DNA of 64,000 nt. Origin: Hyphomicrobiales bacterium (lineage in GTDB: Bacteria > Pseudomonadota > Alphaproteobacteria > Rhizobiales > Aestuariivirgaceae). The position numbers and the translations under genes were made by a program. Below the pieces are notes generated by a model. That model ran no database searches and was not told the origin of the DNA. It saw only the letters and a program-made list of their open reading frames with translations. Where the stretch lies: contig JADJVV010000001.1 in the NCBI GenBank assembly GCA_016710435.1, forward strand, positions 2,068,501 to 2,132,500. Direction: 5' to 3'. Positions within the stretch are counted from its first letter, which is position 1. Every line of letters starts with the position of its first letter. Positions 35,444 to 43,683 of the stretch are shown here, piece by piece.

Positions 35444-36961
35444 TCAACCTTCGTTGATCATGTGTCCGATGTTGCGATAGGCCTCGGGCTTCGCCGCCTT
35501 GAGGTAGAAGCCCCACAGCAGGCCGATGATGATCACCGCCGCACCGACCCACAGCAGCCACGACTGGCCACCGAGACCGGCAAGGTTGCTGATCAGCGTG
35601 TAGACGAGGACCAGCTGCACGAGGAAGGAGAACAGCGGCGCGATCGTTGTGGTGAACACATTGCCGCCTCCGTTCTTGCGGAACCAGTTCCAGATGGCCA
35701 GCGAGACGACAGCCTGGATCACCAGCAGCAATCCGGTGCCGAGCACGGCGTAGAGCGTGTAGACGCCGAGATAGGCTTGCGCATTGGCGTCGCCCCAGCC
35801 GTTGAACAGGCCGAACAGCAGCACCCAGACCGCGGCGAGAATCGACTGCACCACCGAAGCCTTGTGCGGGCTCTTGTGATGGTCATGGGTTTCCGCAACC
35901 GCCGCAGGCAGGATGCCTTCACGGCCAAGCGAATACATGTAGCGCGCCGCCGTGTTGTGGAAGGCCATGGAACAGGCAAAGGAACTCGTCAGGATGAGGA
36001 CGAACATCAGTTCCTTGGCCCAGGTGCCCACGAAGGTCTCGAGCGGCGTGAGATAGAAGTTGCCGGAATCGGCCACGGCCTTTGCCAGCATGTCGCCTTC
36101 GGTCGGATAGGCCGAAACGGCGCACCAGCTCACGAAGGTATAGAAGATGCCGAGGCCGATCACCGAGATGATGAGCGAGCGCGGGATGTTGCGCTTGGGA
36201 TCACGGCTTTCTTCTGCGTAGTTGGGGGCCATTTCGAAGCCGACCCAGCTCCAGAAGGCCATGAAGATGCCGATCGCCGCCGCACCGGCGCCGATGGCAA
36301 CCTCACCCACCTTCTGTTCGGCGACGGGCGTGTAGACCTTGAACACGTTCAGCGACTCGAGCGAGAAGTTCGTGCCCGAATCCGCCGAGATCACGCCGAT
36401 CGCGAAGATCAGCAGGATCAGCACTTCAAGAATGAGGGCGACGCCGAGCACGGCGACGGAGATCTTCACTTCGAAGTAGCTGAGGATGCCCGTGAGGATG
36501 AGACAGAACATCGCCAGATAAGCCCAGCCGACATCGATGCCGAAATGGGTGTTGAGCCAGGAATTGGCGAAGAAGGCGAAGAGGCCGGTGAGTGAGGCCT
36601 CGAACACCGAATAGCAGACGAGCGACGCGAAACCGGCTGACATGCCGAGTTCGCGGCCAAGGCCCTGCGCGATGAACGAATAAAATCCGCCCACGGACGA
36701 AACGCGGCTGGCCATGGCGGCATAGCCGATCGAGAAAATGGTCAGCACGATTGTCGCCAGCAGGAAGGCGGCAGGCGTGTAAGTGCCGACACCAAAGCCC
36801 GCGGCGAAGGGCACGTTGCCCAGCATGGCGGATTCAGGCGCTGCACCGGTGACGGTGAGAAACAGCACGCCGATGAGACCGACGGCTTTGGATTGGAGTT
36901 TCTTGACGTTCGCACTACCGGAAATGTCGATAGTGTTCGGCGCCAGTTTCGATTGGGCCAT
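35444..36961 (-). CDS. APC-superfamily amino acid / amine permease
   Basis: A 505-residue membrane protein with about 12 hydrophobic segments. The N-terminal LQSKAVGLIGVLFLTVTGAAPESAMLGNVPFAAGFGVG carries the GxG-type unwound helix 1 of the APC fold, and FMAFWSWVGFEMAPNYAEESRDPKRNIPRSLI is the conserved helix 6 region. Permeases of this kind accompany RMM and ethanolamine-type amine utilisation genes, so an amino alcohol such as aminopropanol is a reasonable substrate; this is inference. I use the ATG at 36961 with AGAGGGAA upstream. The gene lies 93 bases after the isochorismatase-like gene. Confidence 0.88.
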   Translation of the reverse strand: MAQSKLAPNTIDISGSANVKKLQSKAVGLIGVLFLTVTGAAPESAMLGNVPFAAGFGVGTYTPAAFLLATIVLTIFSIGYAAMASRVSSVGGFYSFIAQGLGRELGMSAGFASLVCYSVFEASLTGLFAFFANSWLNTHFGIDVGWAYLAMFCLILTGILSYFEVKISVAVLGVALILEVLILLIFAIGVISADSGTNFSLESLNVFKVYTPVAEQKVGEVAIGAGAAAIGIFMAFWSWVGFEMAPNYAEESRDPKRNIPRSLIISVIGLGIFYTFVSWCAVSAYPTEGDMLAKAVADSGNFYLTPLETFVGTWAKELMFVLILTSSFACSMAFHNTAARYMYSLGREGILPAAVAETHDHHKSPHKASVVQSILAAVWVLLFGLFNGWGDANAQAYLGVYTLYAVLGTGLLLVIQAVVSLAIWNWFRKNGGGNVFTTTIAPLFSFLVQLVLVYTLISNLAGLGGQSWLLWVGAAVIIIGLLWGFYLKAAKPEAYRNIGHMINEG

Positions 36962-37054
36962 TGTGGCGTTCCCTCTGTTGCATTCCCCGCCGTCCATGGC
37001 CTTCCTCTCGCGGGAAGGTCCAACCGGCCGGTCGTGCAATACTAAAGGCGAATT

Positions 37055-37756
37055 TCAGCGGCTTGCCAAGGGGACGAAGGCGCGGAATTCATGAGAAGAC
37101 ATCACATGACAATAGATCATGTTGATGATCTCCAGTTCCTTGCGGTGCAGGTCGTCGGTTGCCGCAGCGCAACAGTCTTCCAGCACGATTACCTGATAGC
37201 TTTCGTCTGCCAGGCTGCGCACAGTGGAGGAGACACACTGGTCGGTAAAAATGCCCACGCAGATCACCGTCTTGATGCCGAGATTGTGCAGGATCAGGCG
37301 GAGGTTCGTGCCCGTCAGCGCCGAGTCGGTTGTCTTGGTGACGACAATTTCATCACCAACTGCTTGAAGTTGCGGCACGATCTGGGAAGCGTGTTCGTTC
37401 TTTGGCAGCAGCAGGTTGTTCCATCCCGGCATCTTCTGCGACAGCGAACGGTCCCGGCCATCACCTGTGTGGCAGGCAATGCGCGCGAACAGGCATTCGA
37501 TTCCGGCGGCGCGGCACAACTTCAACATTTCTTCCGTGCGTGGAATGACCGACTTATGCATGCGCGCGTGAAACGGTGTCCACAGATCGAATCGCTTCTG
37601 TTCCTCGGCGCTCAGGCTGTCGCGTGCCGGACGCTCGACGTAGGTGTTCTGCACATCGATCACGAGCAAGGCAGTTTCGGCAGGCTTGATCACCGGATCA
37701 TCAGGTTCCGGCGCGCCGAGATAGTAAAGGGAGCGGAAATCGGTCTTCCAGGTCAT
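37055..37756 (-). CDS. Isochorismatase-like cysteine hydrolase
   Basis: A 233-residue protein of the isochorismatase-like hydrolase family. The triad appears as Asp34 (LLVIDVQNTYV), Lys141 (VVTKTTDSAL) and Cys174 (FTDQCVSSTVRSLADES). A nucleophilic Cys points to amide hydrolysis, as in nicotinamidase or carbamoylsarcosine amidohydrolase, not isochorismatase itself. It begins three bases after the small dehydratase subunit, so both are on one transcript. An amide, ureide or carbamoyl derivative of the amine imported by the permease is a possible substrate; no direct evidence. Confidence 0.86.
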   Translation of the reverse strand: MTWKTDFRSLYYLGAPEPDDPVIKPAETALLVIDVQNTYVERPARDSLSAEEQKRFDLWTPFHARMHKSVIPRTEEMLKLCRAAGIECLFARIACHTGDGRDRSLSQKMPGWNNLLLPKNEHASQIVPQLQAVGDEIVVTKTTDSALTGTNLRLILHNLGIKTVICVGIFTDQCVSSTVRSLADESYQVIVLEDCCAAATDDLHRKELEIINMIYCHVMSSHEFRAFVPLASR

Positions 37757-37759
37757 GCG

Positions 37760-38179
37760 TCAGTACCGCTTGGTGAAGAGGCCACGCTGTTCGTAAACAT
37801 CGGCGGCTTCGTCGATGAAGGCGGCGATGCGTTCCGCCTTGTAGGTCTCGCGCATGAGGTGCGCCATGTCGGTGAGATCTGCTTTCGATTTGGCGCGTCC
37901 CGGCCGCAGCAGTTCGTAAGCCCGCATGACCACGTCTTGCGGCACGGAGACAAGGTCGGCCGCGCGCAGGAAATTGTCCGCCAGGCGCGGACGGCCCGCC
38001 GCGCGGGCAATGTCGGCCTGCGCCTCCAGTGCCGTGGGCGTGATGCGCAGGTCTTCGATGGTAATGCTGCCGTCCAGAACGGCATCAAGCGTGATGTCTG
38101 AAAGAGGTTTGCCGCGCGCGCCCCGGACCTTTTCCGGATGTGTTTCGGCAATGGGATAGTCTCGCACGCGGAACGTCAT
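37760..38179 (-). CDS. Diol/glycerol dehydratase small subunit (PduE/DhaB3-like)
   Basis: A 139-residue small (gamma) subunit of the B12-dependent diol/glycerol dehydratase. The family core is present: YPIAETHPEKVRGARGKPLSDITLDAVLDGSITIEDLRITPTALEAQADIARAAGRPRLADNFLRAADL, then DVVMRAYELLRPGRA. It lacks the N-terminal amphipathic extension that targets PduE to microcompartments and matches the shorter, soluble glycerol-dehydratase type. It overlaps the large-subunit gene by four bases (38176-38179). Confidence 0.92.
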   Translation of the reverse strand: MTFRVRDYPIAETHPEKVRGARGKPLSDITLDAVLDGSITIEDLRITPTALEAQADIARAAGRPRLADNFLRAADLVSVPQDVVMRAYELLRPGRAKSKADLTDMAHLMRETYKAERIAAFIDEAADVYEQRGLFTKRY

Positions 38180-40446
38180 GTCGCTCCTCCCTTGAAGGTG
38201 ATGGCCACGTCGACGGGTGTTGCACCTTCGGAGGTCATTTCCGTTTCGATGGCGTAGATCATGGCGACACGCGCGTGATAGCGCGAGCCCATGGCCTCGC
38301 CGCGCGTGGGCACCACAACGGGTTCCGGCATTTCGCCGAGCGCATAAGCGGCCGCGTTTGCACCAAGCCCGCGATAATGCTCCAGCCGCGTGATCGGCGC
38401 ATTGGAGAAGAGTTCGAGATTGTGATGGGGCAGGCGGTCCCGCTGGTGAATGACCGTGGTGCCCTTCGCCTGGATGCCGATGCCCACGCCCGATCCCGCC
38501 AGCCGCGCCGCCGAAAGGCCGAGGAAAGATGTATCCGCCGTGTGCCGGAAGCGCACGATGCGCGGTGTCAGTCCGCGTGCCGCAATGGCTTCCATCATCG
38601 CGGCGAGCACATCGGAAAGCCGGTGATTGGCCGTGGTCTGGAACAGCTTCACCCCGAAGGCAGGCGAAATGCCGATCACCACTTCCGTGGGATCAGTGCC
38701 CGGATGCGCTTCGCCGCCGTCGCGATAATCAATGTGCCGCGCCTCGTCTTTCTGGTGTTGGGATTCGCGTCGCAACACCTCCTTCTGGTCCAGCACGTCG
38801 CGGATGCCGATGATCTCGCTCCGCCGCTCGGCGCTGAGACGGTAGCCGGAGCCCGGCCCCTGATAGTCATTGGGATCATTGATGGCTGAGACGACGCGCC
38901 CCTCGCGCACCATGGCGGAGGTTTGCAGGTAGTCGCCGGACACCCGCAGCTTCACCACATTCAGCAGGTTCTCCGCCTCCTCGCGGAAGCCGCGCCTGGC
39001 CAGCGCCGTGATCACGTCGATTACCGTGATGCCTCGCGCCTTGATCGCCTCGCTGATGACGGCCACGTCGCGCGGCATGAAACTGCGCGTGTCGTCCGAG
39101 CCGGAGGCCACAAGCACGCTGTCCTTCATGGCCTGCGTGGCCGTGGCGAGCCCCAGTTCCTCATAGACGGCGGACAGCGCCTCGATGCCGCGCCGGCGCA
39201 CGTCCAGCGCCTTGCCCTCCGGCACCGGTGTCAATCCGCCATCCGCTTCAAAATCACGCTGCAACACAAGATAATCTTCCAACTCCTCGCCATTCATCAG
39301 CGAGGGGTTGAAGGAATTGTCATATTTCAGGATGGAGCCGAAACCGGAGCAGATGAGGTCGGACCCCGCGATGAGATAGGGCATGATCTTGGCACCCACA
39401 CGGATTTCGGATTCCGTGGCGCGGGCGTCATTGCCCGAGGCGCATTCGAGATCGAGCCACACCGCCAGGAGGTTTTCCGCCATCAGTTCGCGCATGCCGC
39501 CTGGCACTGTGGCCGTCACGGGAGCACCATCGATGCCGCCGTTCTGCGTTCCCTGCACGCCCATGCCGCGTTGCAGGCAGAGGCAGCGCGCTTCCAGATA
39601 AAGAAGCGACTTGGACTCGTGGAAGCCCATCAGCAGTTCAGAGCCGGCACCACTGGTGCAACGCATCTTGATGCCGCGCGAGGCATAGGCCGCGGCGAGG
39701 AAGGCTTTCGACCAGGGCGTGTCGTCGCCATCCACGAAGGTCTTCTCGGTGCCATAGACGGACACCGTCTCGGCATAGGAGGTGAAACCCGCCATGCCGA
39801 TCTGCAATTCTTCCGCTTCCTCGCTGGAACATTGGAATAGCGTGCCCCAGCGCCCGACGGCAGCGCCGACGGCACAGGCCACGGCGTTGGACCACGCATT
39901 GCGCGCCACCCGCATGGTCGTCTCGACCTCATCGAAGCCCAGTGCCACGGCGGTCGCCGCATCGGCCGCCAATTGCAGCGGATCATCCTTTGCATTCGTC
40001 ACGTGGCCCTGGTTGCCCGGCGTCTTGCGGGCGCGCATCTTGGAATAGGCGAAGGCGATTTCCAGTGCGTTGAGGCGCGACACCACGTCGGCGAGTTTTG
40101 CAGGCGTCAGACCGTGGGCGATGCGCACCAGCTTTTCACGCGGCACATGCATGTCCACCAGCATGCTGGCGATCTGGGCGGAATCCATGGCCATCGCTTC
40201 CGCTGCAACGGCAGGATCGAGATGGTAGGTCGCGATGAAGCGGTCGATCATGTCGAAGTCGCTTTCCAGCACACCATCCATGCTGATCACGCGGCCGCCT
40301 TCCGTCCCGATCCCGGGCTTGGGATCAGCCGGGCTGGAGAAAGCTGAAAAGCCGTGCCGCCAGTCTTCGGCGGCAAACTTGTCGAGGCGGAGGGGGCGCT
40401 CGTCCCAGGTGTCAAAGCGCTTCCAGCGGTTGGGCGTCTCTGTCAT
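38176..40446 (-). CDS. B12-dependent diol/glycerol dehydratase, fused large and medium subunits
   Basis: A 756-residue protein joining the alpha subunit (about residues 1-555, PduC-like) to the beta subunit (about 585-756, PduD-like) in one chain. In the alpha part, residues known in the family are kept: NQGHVTN (Gln146, His148), FDEVETT (Glu175), YAETVSVYG (Glu226), GVQGTQNGG and LDLECASGND. The beta part has EVVIGISPAFGVKLFQTT and GSGVGIGIQAKGTTVIHQRD. A Gln/Lys/Glu-rich linker of about 30 residues joins them, with no encapsulation-type helix. It should dehydrate a 1,2-diol or glycerol to an aldehyde with adenosylcobalamin. No reactivase gene is in the window. It heads the minus-strand operon. 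Confidence 0.94.
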   Translation of the reverse strand: MTETPNRWKRFDTWDERPLRLDKFAAEDWRHGFSAFSSPADPKPGIGTEGGRVISMDGVLESDFDMIDRFIATYHLDPAVAAEAMAMDSAQIASMLVDMHVPREKLVRIAHGLTPAKLADVVSRLNALEIAFAYSKMRARKTPGNQGHVTNAKDDPLQLAADAATAVALGFDEVETTMRVARNAWSNAVACAVGAAVGRWGTLFQCSSEEAEELQIGMAGFTSYAETVSVYGTEKTFVDGDDTPWSKAFLAAAYASRGIKMRCTSGAGSELLMGFHESKSLLYLEARCLCLQRGMGVQGTQNGGIDGAPVTATVPGGMRELMAENLLAVWLDLECASGNDARATESEIRVGAKIMPYLIAGSDLICSGFGSILKYDNSFNPSLMNGEELEDYLVLQRDFEADGGLTPVPEGKALDVRRRGIEALSAVYEELGLATATQAMKDSVLVASGSDDTRSFMPRDVAVISEAIKARGITVIDVITALARRGFREEAENLLNVVKLRVSGDYLQTSAMVREGRVVSAINDPNDYQGPGSGYRLSAERRSEIIGIRDVLDQKEVLRRESQHQKDEARHIDYRDGGEAHPGTDPTEVVIGISPAFGVKLFQTTANHRLSDVLAAMMEAIAARGLTPRIVRFRHTADTSFLGLSAARLAGSGVGIGIQAKGTTVIHQRDRLPHHNLELFSNAPITRLEHYRGLGANAAAYALGEMPEPVVVPTRGEAMGSRYHARVAMIYAIETEMTSEGATPVDVAITFKGGAT

Positions 40447-40512
40447 GGGGCGGGACGCTATTCACAAAACGCGTGGCTTGCAATCCTGCACCGATGTGAT
40501 TTTGTGGTGCGC

Positions 40513-41397
40513 ATGTCCGACACCGCACACCTCTGGTCCCGCGCACCCCACAGGCTGGGTGAAAGCATCATCTGGCATGCGGCGCGGCGCTGCTATCTCT
40601 GGGTCGACCTTCTCGACCCCGCCTTGTTCACGCACGACCCCGTGACGGGGACGACGCGGCAGCACGCCATTCCCCTGCCGCCGCCCATCGGTTCGATTGC
40701 CGCCACGACAAATGACGACGTGGTGATGCTGGCCCATCGCGGGGGGCTGTCCCTGCTTGACTTGCGCGACATGTCACTGACGCCCTATTGCGATCCGGAG
40801 GGCGGACGCGACGCCATCATCTACAACGACATCAAGGTGGACCGCTGGGGCAGGGTGTGGGTCGGCACGTCGCACGCCCGCGAACTGGAACCGCGCGGCG
40901 CCCTGTGGTGCGTGGAATCCGCAACGCGCTTCGCGCTCGCCGACGCAGGCTTCGCCATCGCCAACGGCCCCGCCTTCTCCCGCGACGGCGGCACACTCTA
41001 TTTCAACGACAGCCTCGGCCGCACGACATTCGCCTATGACATCGCACCCGGACACCTCGCAGCCCGCAACAGGCGCGTTCTGGTGCATCACGGCGAAGGC
41101 GACGGCTTGCCGGATGGCGTGGTGGTGGATGCCAACGATGATGTGTGGACCGCCCAATGGGCCGGCAGCGCCATTCTGAAATTCAATCGCGAGGGACGCC
41201 TGCTGCAACGCATTGCCGTTCCATCCGTGCATGTGACGACGTTGTGTTTTGGCGGCGAAAGTCTCCGCGACATCCGCATCACCACCGCAACCGATGGCGC
41301 AACGCCCGGGCAATTGCAGGCCATGCCGTTGAGTGGCAGCCTCTTCGCGCTCGACAGCACCTGTTCCGGCCTGCCCGAACCCCTGTTCAGGCTGTAG
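40513..41397 (+). CDS. SMP-30/gluconolactonase family protein
   Basis: A 294-residue six-bladed beta-propeller of the SMP-30/luciferin-regenerating family. Marks are GESIIWHAARRCYLWVDLLDPALFTHD (first blade, metal Glu), YNDIKVDRWGRVWVGTSH with the Asn/Asp region, IANGPAFSRDGGTLYFNDSLGRTTFAYD, and GLPDGVVVDANDDVWTAQWAGSAI carrying the catalytic Asp. The family hydrolyses sugar lactones. I use the ATG at 40513; an earlier in-frame start would run through the divergent promoter region. It precedes the GlxA-type regulator by three bases. Which lactone it opens is unknown; D-apionolactone from ApsD is one candidate, given the nearby pathway. Confidence 0.86.
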   Translation: MSDTAHLWSRAPHRLGESIIWHAARRCYLWVDLLDPALFTHDPVTGTTRQHAIPLPPPIGSIAATTNDDVVMLAHRGGLSLLDLRDMSLTPYCDPEGGRDAIIYNDIKVDRWGRVWVGTSHARELEPRGALWCVESATRFALADAGFAIANGPAFSRDGGTLYFNDSLGRTTFAYDIAPGHLAARNRRVLVHHGEGDGLPDGVVVDANDDVWTAQWAGSAILKFNREGRLLQRIAVPSVHVTTLCFGGESLRDIRITTATDGATPGQLQAMPLSGSLFALDSTCSGLPEPLFRL

Positions 41398-41400
41398 CCG

Positions 41401-42393
41401 GTGGTGAGGCTTCTCGTCATCGTGACGCCGGGCTTCAATCTCTCGGCCACCATGGCCTTCATTGATCCCTTCCGGGCCGTCAACTACCTCGAGGGCGCAC
41501 AGCGCTTTCGCTGGATCCTGGCCGCCACAGGCAAGACATGCCTCGCCAGCAATGGTGTGAGCGTCGACACAGCAGAACTGGAGGCATGCACCGGCGACAC
41601 ATTTGACATTGTCGTTGTGTCGTCCAGCTGGACTCCCGAAAACGCCGCCACGCCGCCGTTGTTGACGGCACTCCGCAAGTGGGCGCGTCAGGGCAGCGTC
41701 ATGGGAGCGCTCGATACGGGCGCGTTCATCCTGGCAGACGCGGGGTTGCTCAAGGGGCGCGCCGCGACCGTGCACTACGAACACATCGATGCGCTGAAGG
41801 AACTGCATCCCGGGATTGATGTCACGGAAGACATCTTCGTGCAGGACGAGAAGGGTTTCAGCTGTTGCGGCGGAATGGCGAGCGCTGACGTGGCCCTGCA
41901 CCTCATTGCCGCACATCTCGGAGAAGCGGTGGCGAGCGCTGCGGCCCGCTATGTCTTCCAGCCTTCGCTTCGCCCTGGCAACACCTCGCAGAATCCAACC
42001 GGGTCGGACCCGATGGGACGGAACGTGCCCGATAGCGTGAAGCGCGCCATCAGGATCATGGAAGCAAATCTGGAAGAAGCAGTCTCCGTGGCGGAGATCT
42101 GCGCCCAGATGAAAATGTCGCAACGCCAGCTCGACCGGTTGTTCCAGCGCTACGTCGGCCGCTCACCGGTGATCTACTACCGCGATATCCGGCTGGACAG
42201 GGCGCGGGGGTTGGTGACGCAGACTGACATGCGGTTGGCGGAGGTCGCCCTTGCCTCCGGCTTTGCAAGCCCCGTCCATTTCAGCCGGGCCTACCGCGAC
42301 CGTTTTGGCGTACCGCCGCGCAAGGACCGGATAGAGGGCCGCATACCCTTCGAATACCGCGCCTGGCCCATGTACCGGGGCGTACGGCCGTGA
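41401..42393 (+). CDS. GlxA-family transcriptional regulator (DJ-1/PfpI domain plus AraC DNA-binding domain)
   Basis: A 330-residue regulator. The N-terminal half is a DJ-1/PfpI-like amidase domain (ATMAFIDPFRAVNYLEG, GALDTGAFILADAGLLKGRAATVHYEH). The C-terminal third is an AraC double helix-turn-helix (VAEICAQMKMSQRQLDRLFQRYVGRSPVIYYRDIRLDRARGLV, then LAEVALASGFASPVHFSRAYRDRFGVPPRKDR). Relatives such as GbdR and CdhR control glycine betaine and carnitine catabolism. It begins with GTG three bases after the SMP-30 stop. The Rieske oxygenase and dehydrogenase just downstream are the obvious targets. Confidence 0.9.
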   Translation: MVRLLVIVTPGFNLSATMAFIDPFRAVNYLEGAQRFRWILAATGKTCLASNGVSVDTAELEACTGDTFDIVVVSSSWTPENAATPPLLTALRKWARQGSVMGALDTGAFILADAGLLKGRAATVHYEHIDALKELHPGIDVTEDIFVQDEKGFSCCGGMASADVALHLIAAHLGEAVASAAARYVFQPSLRPGNTSQNPTGSDPMGRNVPDSVKRAIRIMEANLEEAVSVAEICAQMKMSQRQLDRLFQRYVGRSPVIYYRDIRLDRARGLVTQTDMRLAEVALASGFASPVHFSRAYRDRFGVPPRKDRIEGRIPFEYRAWPMYRGVRP

Positions 42394-42510
42394 GCCAACA
42401 TGTCCAAAAACATCAAGTCAGTGGCGAATTGCGCGCAGGAAAGGATCTGGAATGCCGCGAGACTGCGCCAGCGGCGGCGCCATGGGCACCATGTCCGCAG
42501 AAGGTGCATC

Positions 42511-43650
42511 ATGACGAATTACCCGTCTCCCGAGGAATTTGCGGCCATCTGGTCAGGCTATTCTTCCAATCCGTCCCGTTCGCTGTCGCTCAAGGCGGAG
42601 AGCTACGTTGATCCCCGGTGGCACAAGGTTGACGTTGATCACATCATGGCCCGCACGTGGCAGTGGGTCTGTCACGTGGAGAAACTCCGTGATGCCGGTT
42701 CATATGTCACAGCCGACATCGGCGGCCGGCCGGTCGCGGTGGTGCGCGACAAGGACGGAACGCTGAGGGCCTTCTACAATGTCTGCAAGCACCGGGCCCA
42801 CCACGTACTCTCGGGAGAGGGCAAGGCCTCAAGGATCATGTGCCCCTATCACGCATGGACCTATCGGCTCGACGGGCAATTGGTGCGCGCCCCACACACC
42901 GAGCCTCTGGAAGGCTTTGACGTGAAGGAGATCTGCCTCGATCAGGTGCAGGTCGAAGAGTTCTGCGGCTTTGTTTACGTGAACCTCGATTCCGCCGCGC
43001 CATCGCTCAAGTCGCAGACGGGCGATCTCGAAACGGAGATCAGGCATTGGGCTCCCGACATCGACCAACTCACCTTCGGCCACCGGCTGACTTACGACAT
43101 CAAGTCGAACTGGAAGAACGTCGTCGACAATTTCCTGGAGTGTTACCATTGCCCGACGGCCCACAAGGATTTCTGCACGCTTGTGGACATGGACACGTAC
43201 AAGGTGACGACCCATGGCATCTATTCCAGCCACATGGCCGAGGCAGGAAAGACGGCCAATTCAGCCTATGACACGTCGAACGCCAAGGTGCGCACCCACG
43301 CCGTGTGGTGGCTGTGGCCCAACACATGCCTGATGCGTTATCCCGGACGCTCCTCGATGATCGTGCTCAACATCATTCCCGCAGGTCCCGACCGCACCTT
43401 GGAGACCTATGATTTCTACCTCGAAACCCCCGAGCCCGACGAAGCGGAACTGCAGTCCATCAAGTATCTTGACGAGGTGCTGCAGGCCGAAGACATTTCA
43501 ATTGTCGAAAGCGTACAGCGGGGAATGAATACGCCGGCCTTCACCCAGGGCCGCATCGTCAACGATCCGGCAGGCTCTGGAAAGTCCGAGCATGCCGTGC
43601 ACCACTTCCACGGCCTCGTGCTCGACGCCTATGCCCGCGCGGCAGGCTGA
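42511..43650 (+). CDS. Rieske oxygenase, quaternary-ammonium (CntA/GbcA) type
   Basis: A 379-residue terminal oxygenase alpha subunit. The Rieske centre is CxH-N16-CxxH with Cys92, His94, Cys111 and His114. The mononuclear iron site NFLECYHCPTAHKDF has His213 and His218, and Glu210 in place of the bridging Asp of aromatic dioxygenases. That Asp-to-Glu change is characteristic of carnitine monooxygenase (CntA) and related quaternary-amine enzymes. I use the ATG at 42511. No ferredoxin reductase partner (CntB-like) is in the window. Likely substrates are carnitine, betaine-like compounds or another quaternary amine. Confidence 0.9.
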   Translation: MTNYPSPEEFAAIWSGYSSNPSRSLSLKAESYVDPRWHKVDVDHIMARTWQWVCHVEKLRDAGSYVTADIGGRPVAVVRDKDGTLRAFYNVCKHRAHHVLSGEGKASRIMCPYHAWTYRLDGQLVRAPHTEPLEGFDVKEICLDQVQVEEFCGFVYVNLDSAAPSLKSQTGDLETEIRHWAPDIDQLTFGHRLTYDIKSNWKNVVDNFLECYHCPTAHKDFCTLVDMDTYKVTTHGIYSSHMAEAGKTANSAYDTSNAKVRTHAVWWLWPNTCLMRYPGRSSMIVLNIIPAGPDRTLETYDFYLETPEPDEAELQSIKYLDEVLQAEDISIVESVQRGMNTPAFTQGRIVNDPAGSGKSEHAVHHFHGLVLDAYARAAG

Positions 43651-43683
43651 CCGGCATCGGCACCCAATCAATGAGAGGCGTCA

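Noticed and set aside
37760..38179. Microcompartment targeting peptide on the dehydratase small subunit
   Set aside because: The protein starts directly with the family core (MTFRVRDYPIAETHPE) and lacks the amphipathic N-terminal extension found in PduE.
40447..40512. Cobalamin riboswitch upstream of the diol dehydratase
   Set aside because: The gap to the divergent gene is only 66 bases, too short for the roughly 200-base element, and no B12-box-like sequence is seen.
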